Positions 8,953 to 17,247 of a stretch of 64,000 nt of DNA are shown here, piece by piece. The notes below the pieces were generated by a model. The model was not told the origin of the DNA and ran no database searches. It saw nothing but the letters and a program-made list of their open reading frames with translations. A program made the translations under genes and the position numbers. Every line of letters starts with the position of its first letter. The first letter of the stretch is position 1. The stretch is from MGBC131033 sp910585655 (GTDB taxonomy: Bacteria; Bacillota; Clostridia; Lachnospirales; Lachnospiraceae): contig CATBCG010000048.1 in assembly GCA_949502025.1 (NCBI GenBank), forward strand, positions 26,068 to 90,067, read 5' to 3'.

Positions 8953-10920
8953 ATGCAGCCAAAGACAATAGAATTGTTTGTTCCAGGACGTTTGTGTTTG
9001 TTTGGGGAACATAGCGACTGGGCAGGCGTTAATAGAAATATGAATTCTGCCATAGTTCCGGGAAGAGCGATAGTAACAGGAATCGAACAAGGAATTTATG
9101 GAATTGCTTCTATGAGTGAGGAATTTTCTGTATCCAGTGTTCTGCCGGAATATCAGGGTTCCTCTTTTCACTGTGAAATGTCAGTAGAAAAATTAAGAGA
9201 AACAGCAAAAAAAGGAGGCTTTTTTTCTTATGTAGCAGGGGTAGCTTCTTATTTATGCGAGTGGTATCACGTCGGAGGCGTTCATCTGGAGATTACGGCT
9301 ATGACTCTTCCAATTAAAAGCGGATTATCTTCCTCCGCGGCTATTTGCGTGATGGTGGCAGATGCGTTTAATCAGCTATATGGATTACATTTAAATACAT
9401 TGGGGCTGATGAATATTGCTTATTGGGGAGAGCAAAGGACTCCTTCTAGATGTGGGCGGTTGGATCAAGCATGTGCTTTTGGAAAAACGCCGGTGACAAT
9501 GATATTTGATGGAAATGAATTAGAGGTAGAACCAATTCGGATAAAAAAGCCCTTCTATTATGTGTTTGCAGATTTAATGTCAGAGAAAGACACGGTAAAG
9601 ATTTTAGCAGACTTGAACCGGGCGTATCCATTTCCGCATAGTGAAAAAGAAAAGATTTTGCAGAATGCTTTAGGAGAGGATAACTGGAAAATTACAGAAG
9701 CCGCAAAAGAATATCTAGCGTACGGGGAAGCGGAAAAACTGGGAAATCTGATGAAGGAAGCACAGGATTTATTTGATAAAAAGGTAGCGCCGATGTGTCC
9801 GGAAGAATTGTTGGCGCCTGCATTACATAGCATTTTAGTGGATGAAAGAGTAAAAGAATTGACGTGGGGAGCGAAGGGAGTAGGTTCTCAGGGGGATGGA
9901 ACCGTACAGTTTTTGGCAAAGGGAGAACAGGAACAAAAAGATCTGATAGAGTATTTATCCAAAGAAAAGGGGATGACGGCATATACGTTGACCTTAACCC
10001 CGAAACGTTCTGTTCGGAAGGCGGTGATTCCGGTAGCGGGATTTGGGACAAGGCTTTATCCGGAAACCAGAGGGATAAAAAAAGAATTTTGCCCAGTCGT
10101 AGATCGGGACGGGCTAGTAAAACCAGCTATTTTGATTTTGCTAGAGGAATTAGAAAGTATTGGAATAGAAGAAATCTGTCTGATAATCAATCGAGAAGAG
10201 GAACTTTTTTATCAGAATTTCTTTTCACATCCGTTGTCGGCATCGCATTATGAAAAGCTTCCGGCACAAATGAAACAGTATGAAGACAGACTTCATGGCA
10301 TTGCACAAAAATTGCGTTTTGTATTTCAGGAGGAACAAAAGGGTTTTGGTCATGCAGTATATCAATCCAGAGAATTTGCAGAAAGGGAATCCGTGTTGTT
10401 GCTATTAGGTGATACGATATACCAAAGTTATACGGAAGAACCTTGTATTGGACAAGTATTAAAAACATATGAACAATATGGAAAGTCGGTTGTAGCTGTT
10501 CATCGAATAGCATTAGAGGAAGTACCAAAATATGGAATTTTTTCCGGAACCTGGGAAAATAAAGAAGAAACAGTTTTAAAGTTGACCGATATTGTAGAGA
10601 AACCAAGCTGTGAAAGAGCAAGGGATTTTTTAAGAGTGTCTTCTAAAACGGACAAAGCGGGGTATTATGCCGCTTTTGGTGTCTATATTATTGACGAGAA
10701 AGTATATGATAGGCTGGAGTATGCCATACAAAAAGAACTTGTAAACGTCAAGGGAGAGGTGGAATTGACAGATGCTTTAGCTTATGTACGAGAACAGGAA
10801 GGAATGATTGCGTTTGTTCCTGACGGAGAGTCCTATGATTTGGGAAATGCGGAAGCATATCGAAGAACAGTTGCGGAATTTGGGAAAATGGCGTCAAGGG
10901 AAAGAAAATCAGAGAGATAA
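8953..10920 (+). CDS. GHMP sugar kinase fused to sugar-1-phosphate uridylyltransferase
   Basis: This 655-residue protein joins two enzymes. Residues 1-350 are a GHMP kinase, with VPGRLCLFGEHSDWAG near the N-terminus (substrate site, as in galactokinases) and the ATP loop PIKSGLSSSAAI at 120-131. Residues 355-655 are a GalU-type nucleotidyltransferase: AVIPVAGFGTRLYPET at 357, KEFCPVVD, KPAILILLEEL and later LTDIVEKP. The joint reaction would be sugar to sugar-1-phosphate to UDP-sugar, analogous to the eukaryotic/Bacteroides fucokinase/GDP-fucose enzyme Fkp but uridine-specific. Next to GalE and Glf the most likely sugar is galactose; glucuronate or another sugar is possible. ATG 8953 with AGAGGGG upstream is chosen over the earlier in-frame Met at 8905, which lies inside glf. 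Confidence 0.87.
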   Translation: MQPKTIELFVPGRLCLFGEHSDWAGVNRNMNSAIVPGRAIVTGIEQGIYGIASMSEEFSVSSVLPEYQGSSFHCEMSVEKLRETAKKGGFFSYVAGVASYLCEWYHVGGVHLEITAMTLPIKSGLSSSAAICVMVADAFNQLYGLHLNTLGLMNIAYWGEQRTPSRCGRLDQACAFGKTPVTMIFDGNELEVEPIRIKKPFYYVFADLMSEKDTVKILADLNRAYPFPHSEKEKILQNALGEDNWKITEAAKEYLAYGEAEKLGNLMKEAQDLFDKKVAPMCPEELLAPALHSILVDERVKELTWGAKGVGSQGDGTVQFLAKGEQEQKDLIEYLSKEKGMTAYTLTLTPKRSVRKAVIPVAGFGTRLYPETRGIKKEFCPVVDRDGLVKPAILILLEELESIGIEEICLIINREEELFYQNFFSHPLSASHYEKLPAQMKQYEDRLHGIAQKLRFVFQEEQKGFGHAVYQSREFAERESVLLLLGDTIYQSYTEEPCIGQVLKTYEQYGKSVVAVHRIALEEVPKYGIFSGTWENKEETVLKLTDIVEKPSCERARDFLRVSSKTDKAGYYAAFGVYIIDEKVYDRLEYAIQKELVNVKGEVELTDALAYVREQEGMIAFVPDGESYDLGNAEAYRRTVAEFGKMASRERKSER

Positions 10921-10953
10921 TCTTTGGAACACGAAAGCAGAGGAGCAAGATAG

Positions 10954-12507
10954 ATGGGATTAGGACTTTATCATTGGATAAAAAGACATTATCAAAAAGA
11001 ATGGGGAATAGCTTTTGTAGCCGCTATGGTATTTGGAATAGTTACACATATGTATAAATTTACAAATACATTGCTGAATCATGATTCCTTATATAATATC
11101 TATAGCAATCAGAATGTGATAGGCTCAGGACGATGGTTTTTAAGTATTGCTTGTGGAATTAGTTCTTATTTTGATCTTCCCTGGATAAATGGAATGTTAT
11201 CTTTGGTATATATTGGGATAACAGCAATATTGATAGTAGATTTATTTAGAATAAAAAATCCGATTGTAATTGGTATATCCAGTGCTTTATTAAGTGTGTT
11301 TCCGGCAGTCACAGCAACTTTTTTTTATGAATTTACAGCAGATGGATATATGTTCGCTATGCTTTTAGCGGCTTTCGCGGTAAAACTCTTATCTGTAAGC
11401 GGGGGGAGGTATAAAAAAAGAAATCAAATAATTGGTATCTTGGCTTTGTGCTTTAGCTGTGCCATTTATCAAGCGTATTTGTCTTTTGCGATTACGCTTT
11501 CTATTTGCGTGTTTTTATATGACTTATTGGAGGAGTCGAAAAGCAAAAAAGAATGTATCAAATGGATTGGTAGTCAAATGATGGTATATATGGCAGCATT
11601 GGTGTTGTATTGGCTGGTGTGGAAGCTTTGTTTGACTTTTACCGGGATGAAAGCGACAAATTATCAGGGAATAAACCAGATTGGAATTTCAATTCAAACA
11701 ATAGTAGAAGCTATTCCTAAAACAATTGTTACATTAGGGAAATGGTGTCTGGACATAAATCGAATAACGTGTGAAATAACATTACAAGGAATTTTGAATA
11801 GTCTGTTTTTGCTGTTTTCTTTTTATATAGGGGCAGTTGCCCTCTATAAAAGTAAAAGTATGAAGAAGCCATATATGATTGTAATGTATTTGGGGTGTAT
11901 TTTAATAGTACCGTTTGTGATCTGTTTGTGGTATTTTACATCTCCAAAAGTAGAATATCATTTATTGATGCTTCAAAGCCTTGTTATTTTATACATTTTT
12001 GTTCTTGTATTAGCGGAACGGTGGATTGCTTCTAACTGCAAAAATGTGATAGCTGGTTTGGCATGTGTCTTGATTTTTAATTTTATGATTCAGGCAAATA
12101 TCGCGTATTGGCAGCTTCAGCGTTGCAATATGATTTCTTATATGGAGGCGGTAGATTTAAGAGGACGTATTTGCCAGATGGGTTCAGAAGAAGGAGACGA
12201 ACTGGCGGTAATAGGAACCTATGATGTAACAAAACAGAAATCCTATCAGTTACTGGTAGAACGGATGCCTAACTTGGGAGGGATGTTAGATTATAATTTG
12301 TTTTTGGATGAAGTGCATATAGGTATGTTTCTGGATAATTTAGATTTTCATTTGGCGCCGGTATCGGCAGAAAAGAAAGAACAGATTTTGAAGAACCCTT
12401 TAATAGAAGATATGTCAAATTGGCCTCAAAAAGAATCTTTGCAAAAGATAGACGGAGTGATTCTCTTAAAACTTAGTGATGTAGAGAAGAACGAGGAGGA
12501 AGAATGA
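10954..12507 (+). CDS. GtrII-like multi-pass glucosyltransferase
   Basis: This 517-residue membrane protein has about ten hydrophobic segments. Near the N-terminus it has FTNTLLNHDSLYNIYSNQN and GSGRWFLSIACGISSYFDLP, followed by ATFFYEFTADGYMFAMLLA. These are characteristic of the glucosyl transferase GtrII family, which in serotype-converting phages moves glucose from undecaprenyl-phosphate to a surface polysaccharide outside the membrane. The conserved acidic residues in the first outer loop fit a catalytic role. A soluble C-terminal tail follows the last helix. It is immediately followed by GtrB-like and GtrA-like genes, completing the three-gene decoration module. Contains a G6 run at 11401-11406. 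Confidence 0.85.
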   Translation: MGLGLYHWIKRHYQKEWGIAFVAAMVFGIVTHMYKFTNTLLNHDSLYNIYSNQNVIGSGRWFLSIACGISSYFDLPWINGMLSLVYIGITAILIVDLFRIKNPIVIGISSALLSVFPAVTATFFYEFTADGYMFAMLLAAFAVKLLSVSGGRYKKRNQIIGILALCFSCAIYQAYLSFAITLSICVFLYDLLEESKSKKECIKWIGSQMMVYMAALVLYWLVWKLCLTFTGMKATNYQGINQIGISIQTIVEAIPKTIVTLGKWCLDINRITCEITLQGILNSLFLLFSFYIGAVALYKSKSMKKPYMIVMYLGCILIVPFVICLWYFTSPKVEYHLLMLQSLVILYIFVLVLAERWIASNCKNVIAGLACVLIFNFMIQANIAYWQLQRCNMISYMEAVDLRGRICQMGSEEGDELAVIGTYDVTKQKSYQLLVERMPNLGGMLDYNLFLDEVHIGMFLDNLDFHLAPVSAEKKEQILKNPLIEDMSNWPQKESLQKIDGVILLKLSDVEKNEEEE

Positions 12508-12508
12508 G

Positions 12509-13444
12509 ATGAAAGATAAGTTATCGGTTCTTCTTCCTGCCTACAATGAGGAAAAAATGATCAATAAAGCATGTAATAGAATTGCAGAATTGTTAGATAA
12601 AGCAGAAATTGTATATGAAATAATCGTGGTTGACGATGGTTCCAGGGATGGTACATGGACAGAAATCAAAAAAGAAGCACAAAACAATCAACAGATTAAA
12701 GGGATACGTTTTTCCAGAAACTTTGGAAAAGAGGCTGCTATCTTTGCCGGACTAGAACAAATATCGGGAGATTGTTGTGTTGTAATGGATTGTGATTTAC
12801 AGCATCCTCCCGAAACCATATTAGAAATGTATGCCTTATGGAAACAGGGATATGAAGTAGTAGAGGGAGTAAAAGAAGAGAGAGGAAAAGAATCAAAACT
12901 TCATCGTATTTGCGCCGCAGGGTTTTATAAAGTGATCAGTATTGCTACAAACATAGATATGTCTAAGGCGTCTGACTTTAAGCTATTGGATAAAAAAGCA
13001 GTACAGAGTTTGCTAGAGATAAAGGAAGAGGAAGTCTTTTTTCGGGCGTTATCTTCCTGGATTGGTTTTAAAACAACAAAAATTGCTTTTCGTGTGCAAG
13101 AACGAGAACTAGGAGAATCAAAATGGTCGTTTTTTTCTTTGGTAAAATATGCTCTTAAAAATATTACTTCTTTTACGGCAGCTCCGATGCAAATTGTAAC
13201 ATTTCTTGGGATGATAATGTTTTTCGTGTCAATAGGGTTAGGTATCCTGGCTTTTTGGCAGAAAGTAACAGGAATAGCAACAGAAGGGTTTACCACAGTG
13301 ATTATTTTGCAGTTGTTTTCTTCTAGCATTATCATGTTCAGCCTTGGAGTAATGGGATATTATCTGGCAAAAATTTATGAAGAGGTAAAAGGAAGACCAA
13401 GAAGTATTGTTGCAGAAAAATGTGGGATAGAAAAAAATGGTTAA
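12509..13444 (+). CDS. GtrB-like polyprenyl-phosphate glycosyltransferase
   Basis: This 311-residue protein starts LSVLLPAYNEEKMINKACNR, then VVDDGSRDGTW, RFSRNFGKEAAIFAGL and VMDCDLQHPPETI, the classic motifs of dolichol-phosphate mannose synthase/GtrB enzymes. ERELGESKWSFFSLVKYAL precedes two C-terminal transmembrane helices (roughly 230-290). It transfers a sugar, typically glucose, from a UDP-sugar to undecaprenyl-phosphate on the cytoplasmic face. It sits one base after the GtrII-like gene and overlaps the GtrA-like gene by 8 bases. It should provide the lipid-linked donor used by the GtrII-like protein after flipping. Residues that would distinguish the donor sugar are not evident. Confidence 0.9.
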   Translation: MKDKLSVLLPAYNEEKMINKACNRIAELLDKAEIVYEIIVVDDGSRDGTWTEIKKEAQNNQQIKGIRFSRNFGKEAAIFAGLEQISGDCCVVMDCDLQHPPETILEMYALWKQGYEVVEGVKEERGKESKLHRICAAGFYKVISIATNIDMSKASDFKLLDKKAVQSLLEIKEEEVFFRALSSWIGFKTTKIAFRVQERELGESKWSFFSLVKYALKNITSFTAAPMQIVTFLGMIMFFVSIGLGILAFWQKVTGIATEGFTTVIILQLFSSSIIMFSLGVMGYYLAKIYEEVKGRPRSIVAEKCGIEKNG

Positions 13445-13856
13445 ATGGAGCAAAGAGAAGCATATATGGAAATTTTTGTTGGTTGGTGTTATCAATACAT
13501 TGGTTGGTAGCAGTGTAATGTTTATAAGTTATAATGTATTTGGTTTTAGCTATTGGATTTCAACAGCCGCTAATTATGTACTAGGAAGTATTCTAAGTTA
13601 TCTATTAAATAAGAGATTTACCTTTCAAAGCAGAGAGAAAAGTATTTGGGAAGCAGTAAAATTTATATGCCATATCATCATTTGTTATTTCATTGCGTAT
13701 GGGCTTGCCAAATCTGTCATCTGTTTTGTTTTCACAGAACGGAAGCTACAAGAAAATGTTTCGATGATGATAGGAATGGGATTATTTGTATGTCTAAATT
13801 ATGCAGGACAGAGGTGGTTTGTTTTTAGACCCAGAAAAAAACGATTCCTTCAATAA
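13437..13856 (+). CDS. GtrA-family flippase
   Basis: A 139-residue protein with four predicted membrane helices: LLVGVINTLVGSSVMFISY, then the ANYVLGSILSYLLNKRFTF region, the FICHIIICYFIAYGLAKSV region, and GMGLFVCLNYAGQRWFVF. The NKRFTF and QRWFVF helix ends are typical of the GtrA/DPMS family. GtrA proteins move undecaprenyl-phosphate-linked sugar across the membrane. Its 8-base overlap with the GtrB-like gene and its size support this assignment. It is the last gene of the polysaccharide operon; the strong palindrome beginning 14 bases after its stop could serve as its terminator. Confidence 0.88.
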   Translation: MVKWSKEKHIWKFLLVGVINTLVGSSVMFISYNVFGFSYWISTAANYVLGSILSYLLNKRFTFQSREKSIWEAVKFICHIIICYFIAYGLAKSVICFVFTERKLQENVSMMIGMGLFVCLNYAGQRWFVFRPRKKRFLQ

Positions 13857-13864
13857 ATTTGCTC

Positions 13865-13893
13865 TTGACAAAAATCCGACGTCGTACTACAAT
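13865..13893 (+). promoter_or_regulatory. Sigma-A promoter of the marR-MATE operon
   Basis: TTGACA at 13865-13870 and TACAAT at 13888-13893 with a 17-base spacer. It overlaps the large inverted repeat and drives the MarR regulator starting at 13942. Confidence 0.85.
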
Positions 13894-13916
13894 ACAAAGT
13901 ACGACGTCGGATTTTT
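13870..13916. promoter_or_regulatory. Perfect 19-nt inverted repeat, likely MarR operator and/or terminator
   Basis: AAAAATCCGACGTCGTACT at 13870-13888 is matched exactly by its reverse complement at 13898-13916, with a 9-base spacer. It covers the promoter spacer and -10 box, as expected for a self-regulating MarR operator. As RNA it would form a hairpin ending in a T run, so it could also end the upstream polysaccharide transcript. Each arm also contains the shorter palindrome GACGTC. Confidence 0.8.
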
Positions 13917-13941
13917 AAATAAAACCCAGGAGGGCAGTGAT

Positions 13942-14415
13942 ATGGAAAAAGACAAAGAGGCTATCCGGGAGTATGCCAAGCGGTTGGCGATTGCTTCCTT
14001 TAATATTGATAAAATTTATGCTATCAATGAACAGAAAACCGGAATGAAGGAATCTGAGCTTTGTCTGATGTATGCTTTGGATGATGGAGAGCCTCATTCG
14101 CAGAAATGGATTGCTGAGGAATGGAGGATTCCTAAGACTACTTTAAATACGATAGTCAAACAATGGGAACGAGAGGGACTGCTGACGCTTTCCACCATTC
14201 CGGGGAAGCGTCGGGAGATGCAGATTTCTCTGACTGAAAAGGGAAAGGAATTATGCCGCAGGAAGTTAGGGGGCATTTATCAGGCGGAGGAAATTGCCGT
14301 GGCAGAGACGATAGGGCAGTATTCGACTGCCTTTGTGGAGGCGACCGAATACTACGAAGCCGCTCTGCAGCGAGCCTTTGACAGCCTGGAGACAGATAGG
14401 AGGAAATCAAGATGA
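13942..14415 (+). CDS. MarR family transcriptional regulator
   Basis: A 157-residue winged-helix protein. The central part has SELCLMYALDD, then SQKWIAEEWRIPKTTLNTIV (recognition helix region) and LTLSTIPGKRREMQISLTEK forming the wing, followed by a dimerisation helix. MarR proteins are dimeric repressors whose DNA binding is relieved by small ligands. ATG 13942 is chosen over the longer frame because CCAGGAGGG lies just upstream and the promoter and operator precede it. It overlaps the MATE gene by 4 bases (ATGA), so the two are co-expressed. The palindrome in its own promoter suggests autorepression. The inducing compound is unknown. Confidence 0.9.
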   Translation: MEKDKEAIREYAKRLAIASFNIDKIYAINEQKTGMKESELCLMYALDDGEPHSQKWIAEEWRIPKTTLNTIVKQWEREGLLTLSTIPGKRREMQISLTEKGKELCRRKLGGIYQAEEIAVAETIGQYSTAFVEATEYYEAALQRAFDSLETDRRKSR

Positions 14416-15740
14416 ACATTCAATTATCCGATCATTTTACGTATAAAAAACTATTTCGTTTTACTTTACCGTCGATTGTAATGATGATTTTTACTTCCAT
14501 TTATGGGGTAGTAGACGGTTATTTTGTATCAAATTTTGTCGGGAAAACGCCGTTTGCCGCGGTGAATTTTATTATGCCGTTTCTGATGATTTTAGGAGCG
14601 ATTGGCTTTATGTTTGGAACCGGAGGAAGCGCTCTGATTTCTAAGACGATGGGTGAGGGAAGGCAGGAAAAGGCGAAACGGTTGTTTTCGTTGCTGGTGT
14701 ATCTATCACTGTTTTGCGGGATAGTGATTACGGTACTGGGCTTGCTGTTTCTCCGTCCGGTGGCTTCCCTGCTGGGAGCAGAAGGAGAGATGTTGGAAAA
14801 CTGTGTCTCTTACGGACGGATTATTTTAATTGCACTTCCGGCGTTTATGCTGCAGATGGAGTTTCAGAGCTTTTTTATTACGGCGGAAAAGCCGCAGCTT
14901 GGTCTTGCTGTTACCGTAGCGGCAGGTGTGACAAATATGGTCTTGGACGGACTGTTTGTAGGAGTATTTCGTTGGGGACTGGCTGGAGCAGCAGCGGCTA
15001 CCGCCATAAGTCAGGTAGTAGGTGGATTTATTCCATTGATTTATTTTTTGCGTCCGAACAGTAGCTCTTTACGGCTGACAAAGACAACATTTGATGGGAA
15101 AGCGGTGATTCGTACTTGTACGAACGGTTCTTCGGAGCTGATGAGCAATGTTTCGATGTCTTTGGTTGGTATGCTCTATAACGCCCAGCTTATCAAATAT
15201 GCCGGAGAGGACGGAGTAGCGGCTTATGGTGTTCTGATGTATGTAAGCATGATTTTTATAGCGGCTTTTTTAGGGTATTCGATTGGTACGGCTCCGGTAA
15301 TTGGGTTTCATTATGGGGCGGAAAATCATACGGAACTAAAAAGTCTCTTAAAAAGAAGCCTGGTGATCATCGGCAGTTTTTCGCTTGGTATGGTGGTGTT
15401 GTCGGAGGTTCTTGCCTATCCGTTGTCAAAGATTTTTGTCGGCTATGATAAAGGCCTGTTGGAATTGACGTTACGGGGCTTTGTCATTTATTCCTTCTGC
15501 TTTTTGTTCGCCGGAGTTTCGATTTTTGGTTCTTCGTTTTTTACGGCGCTTAACAATGGTTTGATCTCCGCCCTGATTTCTTTTTTGCGTACGTTGGTCT
15601 TTCAGGTGGCAACGGTAGTAATCCTTCCGTTGTTTTGGAAAATTGACGGGATCTGGCTTTCGATTGTAGTAGCCGAGTTGCTTTCTTTTGTAGTAACCGT
15701 ATTATTTTTGATAGCAAAACGGAAAAAATATCATTATTAA
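14412..15740 (+). CDS. MATE family efflux transporter
   Basis: A 442-residue integral membrane protein with about twelve helices, beginning FRFTLPSIVMMIFTSIYGVV then DGYFVSNFVGKTPFAAVNF, typical of the MATE group near MepA. MATE proteins export cationic drugs or metabolites using a Na+ or H+ gradient. The internal duplication is visible: a second VSMSLVGMLYNAQLIKYAG segment and AAFLGYSIGTAPVIGFHYGA correspond to the first-half sequence. Coupling to an upstream MarR gene, as with mepR-mepA in Staphylococcus, suggests substrate-induced expression. The exported compound cannot be predicted. Confidence 0.92.
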   Translation: MNIQLSDHFTYKKLFRFTLPSIVMMIFTSIYGVVDGYFVSNFVGKTPFAAVNFIMPFLMILGAIGFMFGTGGSALISKTMGEGRQEKAKRLFSLLVYLSLFCGIVITVLGLLFLRPVASLLGAEGEMLENCVSYGRIILIALPAFMLQMEFQSFFITAEKPQLGLAVTVAAGVTNMVLDGLFVGVFRWGLAGAAAATAISQVVGGFIPLIYFLRPNSSSLRLTKTTFDGKAVIRTCTNGSSELMSNVSMSLVGMLYNAQLIKYAGEDGVAAYGVLMYVSMIFIAAFLGYSIGTAPVIGFHYGAENHTELKSLLKRSLVIIGSFSLGMVVLSEVLAYPLSKIFVGYDKGLLELTLRGFVIYSFCFLFAGVSIFGSSFFTALNNGLISALISFLRTLVFQVATVVILPLFWKIDGIWLSIVVAELLSFVVTVLFLIAKRKKYHY

Positions 15741-15768
15741 GAGCAAAGGGGAAATCCGGAGAAAAGAG

Positions 15769-17214
15769 ATGGTTGCAAACAACATGAAGAGTGGCAGAAA
15801 AAGACATTGGGGAAGAAAAATCGCTCTTACGGGAGGAGTGCTGCTGATATGCTATTTATTGGCAGCAGTCGTCCCGTATTTGCCGCATAAAAAGGTAGCG
15901 AAAGAACGATGGCAGGAGTCTTTAGAGACGGCGACGGGCGCTGTAGAACGGGTATATTCGGTGGAAACAAATCAGGAGGCGCTCTTGTACCGGCTGCGGA
16001 TGATAGAGGAGGCAGAGGAGGAAATCTTACTTTCTACCTTTGATTTTAATGCAGACGAGGGAGGATTGGATATCATGGCAGCTTTGTCGCAGGCTGCGGC
16101 GCGCGGGGTTCGTGTGCGGGTGCTGGTAGACGGTATGAGCGGTTTTTTGGATACCCGCGGAAATATTTGGTTCCAGACGTTTGCCTCCCAGGAAAACATC
16201 GAACTGAAAATTTATAATCCTTTTTTGCTATGGAAGCCCTGGAAGCTGCAAGCCAGACTTCATGACAAATATTTGATCATAGACGATCGGATGTATCTGC
16301 TGGGCGGGCGGAATACGACGAACTTATTTTTAGGAGAGTATTCCACTGCCCAAAACATTGACCGGGAGCTGCTGGTGTATGAAGGGAAAGAACAGGAGTC
16401 GTCTTATGAGAACATGCCGCGTTCCTCGCTTTTAGAGCTTAGGGACTATTTTGAACGCGTTTGGGCGCTGAAAGACAGTAAAGACTATACAGAGACGGGA
16501 AAGCCGGAGAAGCAGCAGGAGGCGCGTAGGATGCTGGCAGAGCGTTACCAGGAACTACATATCCGGTATCCGGAAGCATTTCAGGAAACGGACTGGCAGG
16601 CGCTGACAATGGAAACAGAGGGGATGATGCTTTTAACCAATCCAATCGAAGCAGAAAATAAAGAACCGTGGTTGTGGTATTCTCTTTGTCGTCTGATGGA
16701 ACAAGGGCAGCGAATTACGATTTATACGCCGTATATTATCTGCGGAAAGGAAATGTATGAGGAATTGGATAGGCTCTGTGCTACGGCAGCACAGGTGGAC
16801 ATCATTACCAACGATGTAGCTAGCGGCGCGAATCCATGGGGCTGTACCGATTATCTCAACCAAAAGAAACGGATTTTAAAGACCGGTGTGCGGGTACATG
16901 AATTTTTGGGCGCACATTCCAACCATACAAAAACCATTTTAATCGACGATCGAATCAGCATCGTCGGCTCCTACAACCTGGATATGAGGAGTACCTATCT
17001 GAACACCGAGCTGATGTTGGTCATAGACTGTGAGGAATTAAACAGGCAGTACCGGAGGCAGGCAGAAGAGGACAAAGGCTGGTGTAAAAGCATCGCCGCA
17101 GGAGAGGAATATCAGTTCGGTATCCATTATCAGCCGCGTGAGTTTTCCCTTTTTAAGAAGATTTTTTATGCAGTGCTGCGTTTGCTGATTATTCCAATCC
17201 GGCGCTTGTTATAA
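15769..17214 (+). CDS. Phospholipase D/cardiolipin synthase family protein
   Basis: A 481-residue protein with one N-terminal membrane anchor (about residues 15-37) and two HKD motifs: HDKYLIIDDRMYLLGGRN in the first half and HTKTILIDDRISIVGSYN in the second. Both HxK(x4)D sets are complete, so it should be catalytically active. It may make cardiolipin from phosphatidylglycerol or hydrolyse/transfer phospholipid head groups. The family start is uncertain between Met1 (15769) and Met6; 15769 follows GGAGAAAAGAG. It lies 28 bases after the MATE gene and could be read through from that promoter. The next gene converges on it. Confidence 0.85.
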   Translation: MVANNMKSGRKRHWGRKIALTGGVLLICYLLAAVVPYLPHKKVAKERWQESLETATGAVERVYSVETNQEALLYRLRMIEEAEEEILLSTFDFNADEGGLDIMAALSQAAARGVRVRVLVDGMSGFLDTRGNIWFQTFASQENIELKIYNPFLLWKPWKLQARLHDKYLIIDDRMYLLGGRNTTNLFLGEYSTAQNIDRELLVYEGKEQESSYENMPRSSLLELRDYFERVWALKDSKDYTETGKPEKQQEARRMLAERYQELHIRYPEAFQETDWQALTMETEGMMLLTNPIEAENKEPWLWYSLCRLMEQGQRITIYTPYIICGKEMYEELDRLCATAAQVDIITNDVASGANPWGCTDYLNQKKRILKTGVRVHEFLGAHSNHTKTILIDDRISIVGSYNLDMRSTYLNTELMLVIDCEELNRQYRRQAEEDKGWCKSIAAGEEYQFGIHYQPREFSLFKKIFYAVLRLLIIPIRRLL

Positions 17215-17247
17215 AAGAAGAGTCTGGTGCGAGTGTGCATCCCACAG

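Noticed and set aside
9692..10621. Long minus-strand open frames inside the fusion enzyme gene
   Set aside because: They lack ribosome sites and domain similarity and are shadows of the plus-strand coding sequence.
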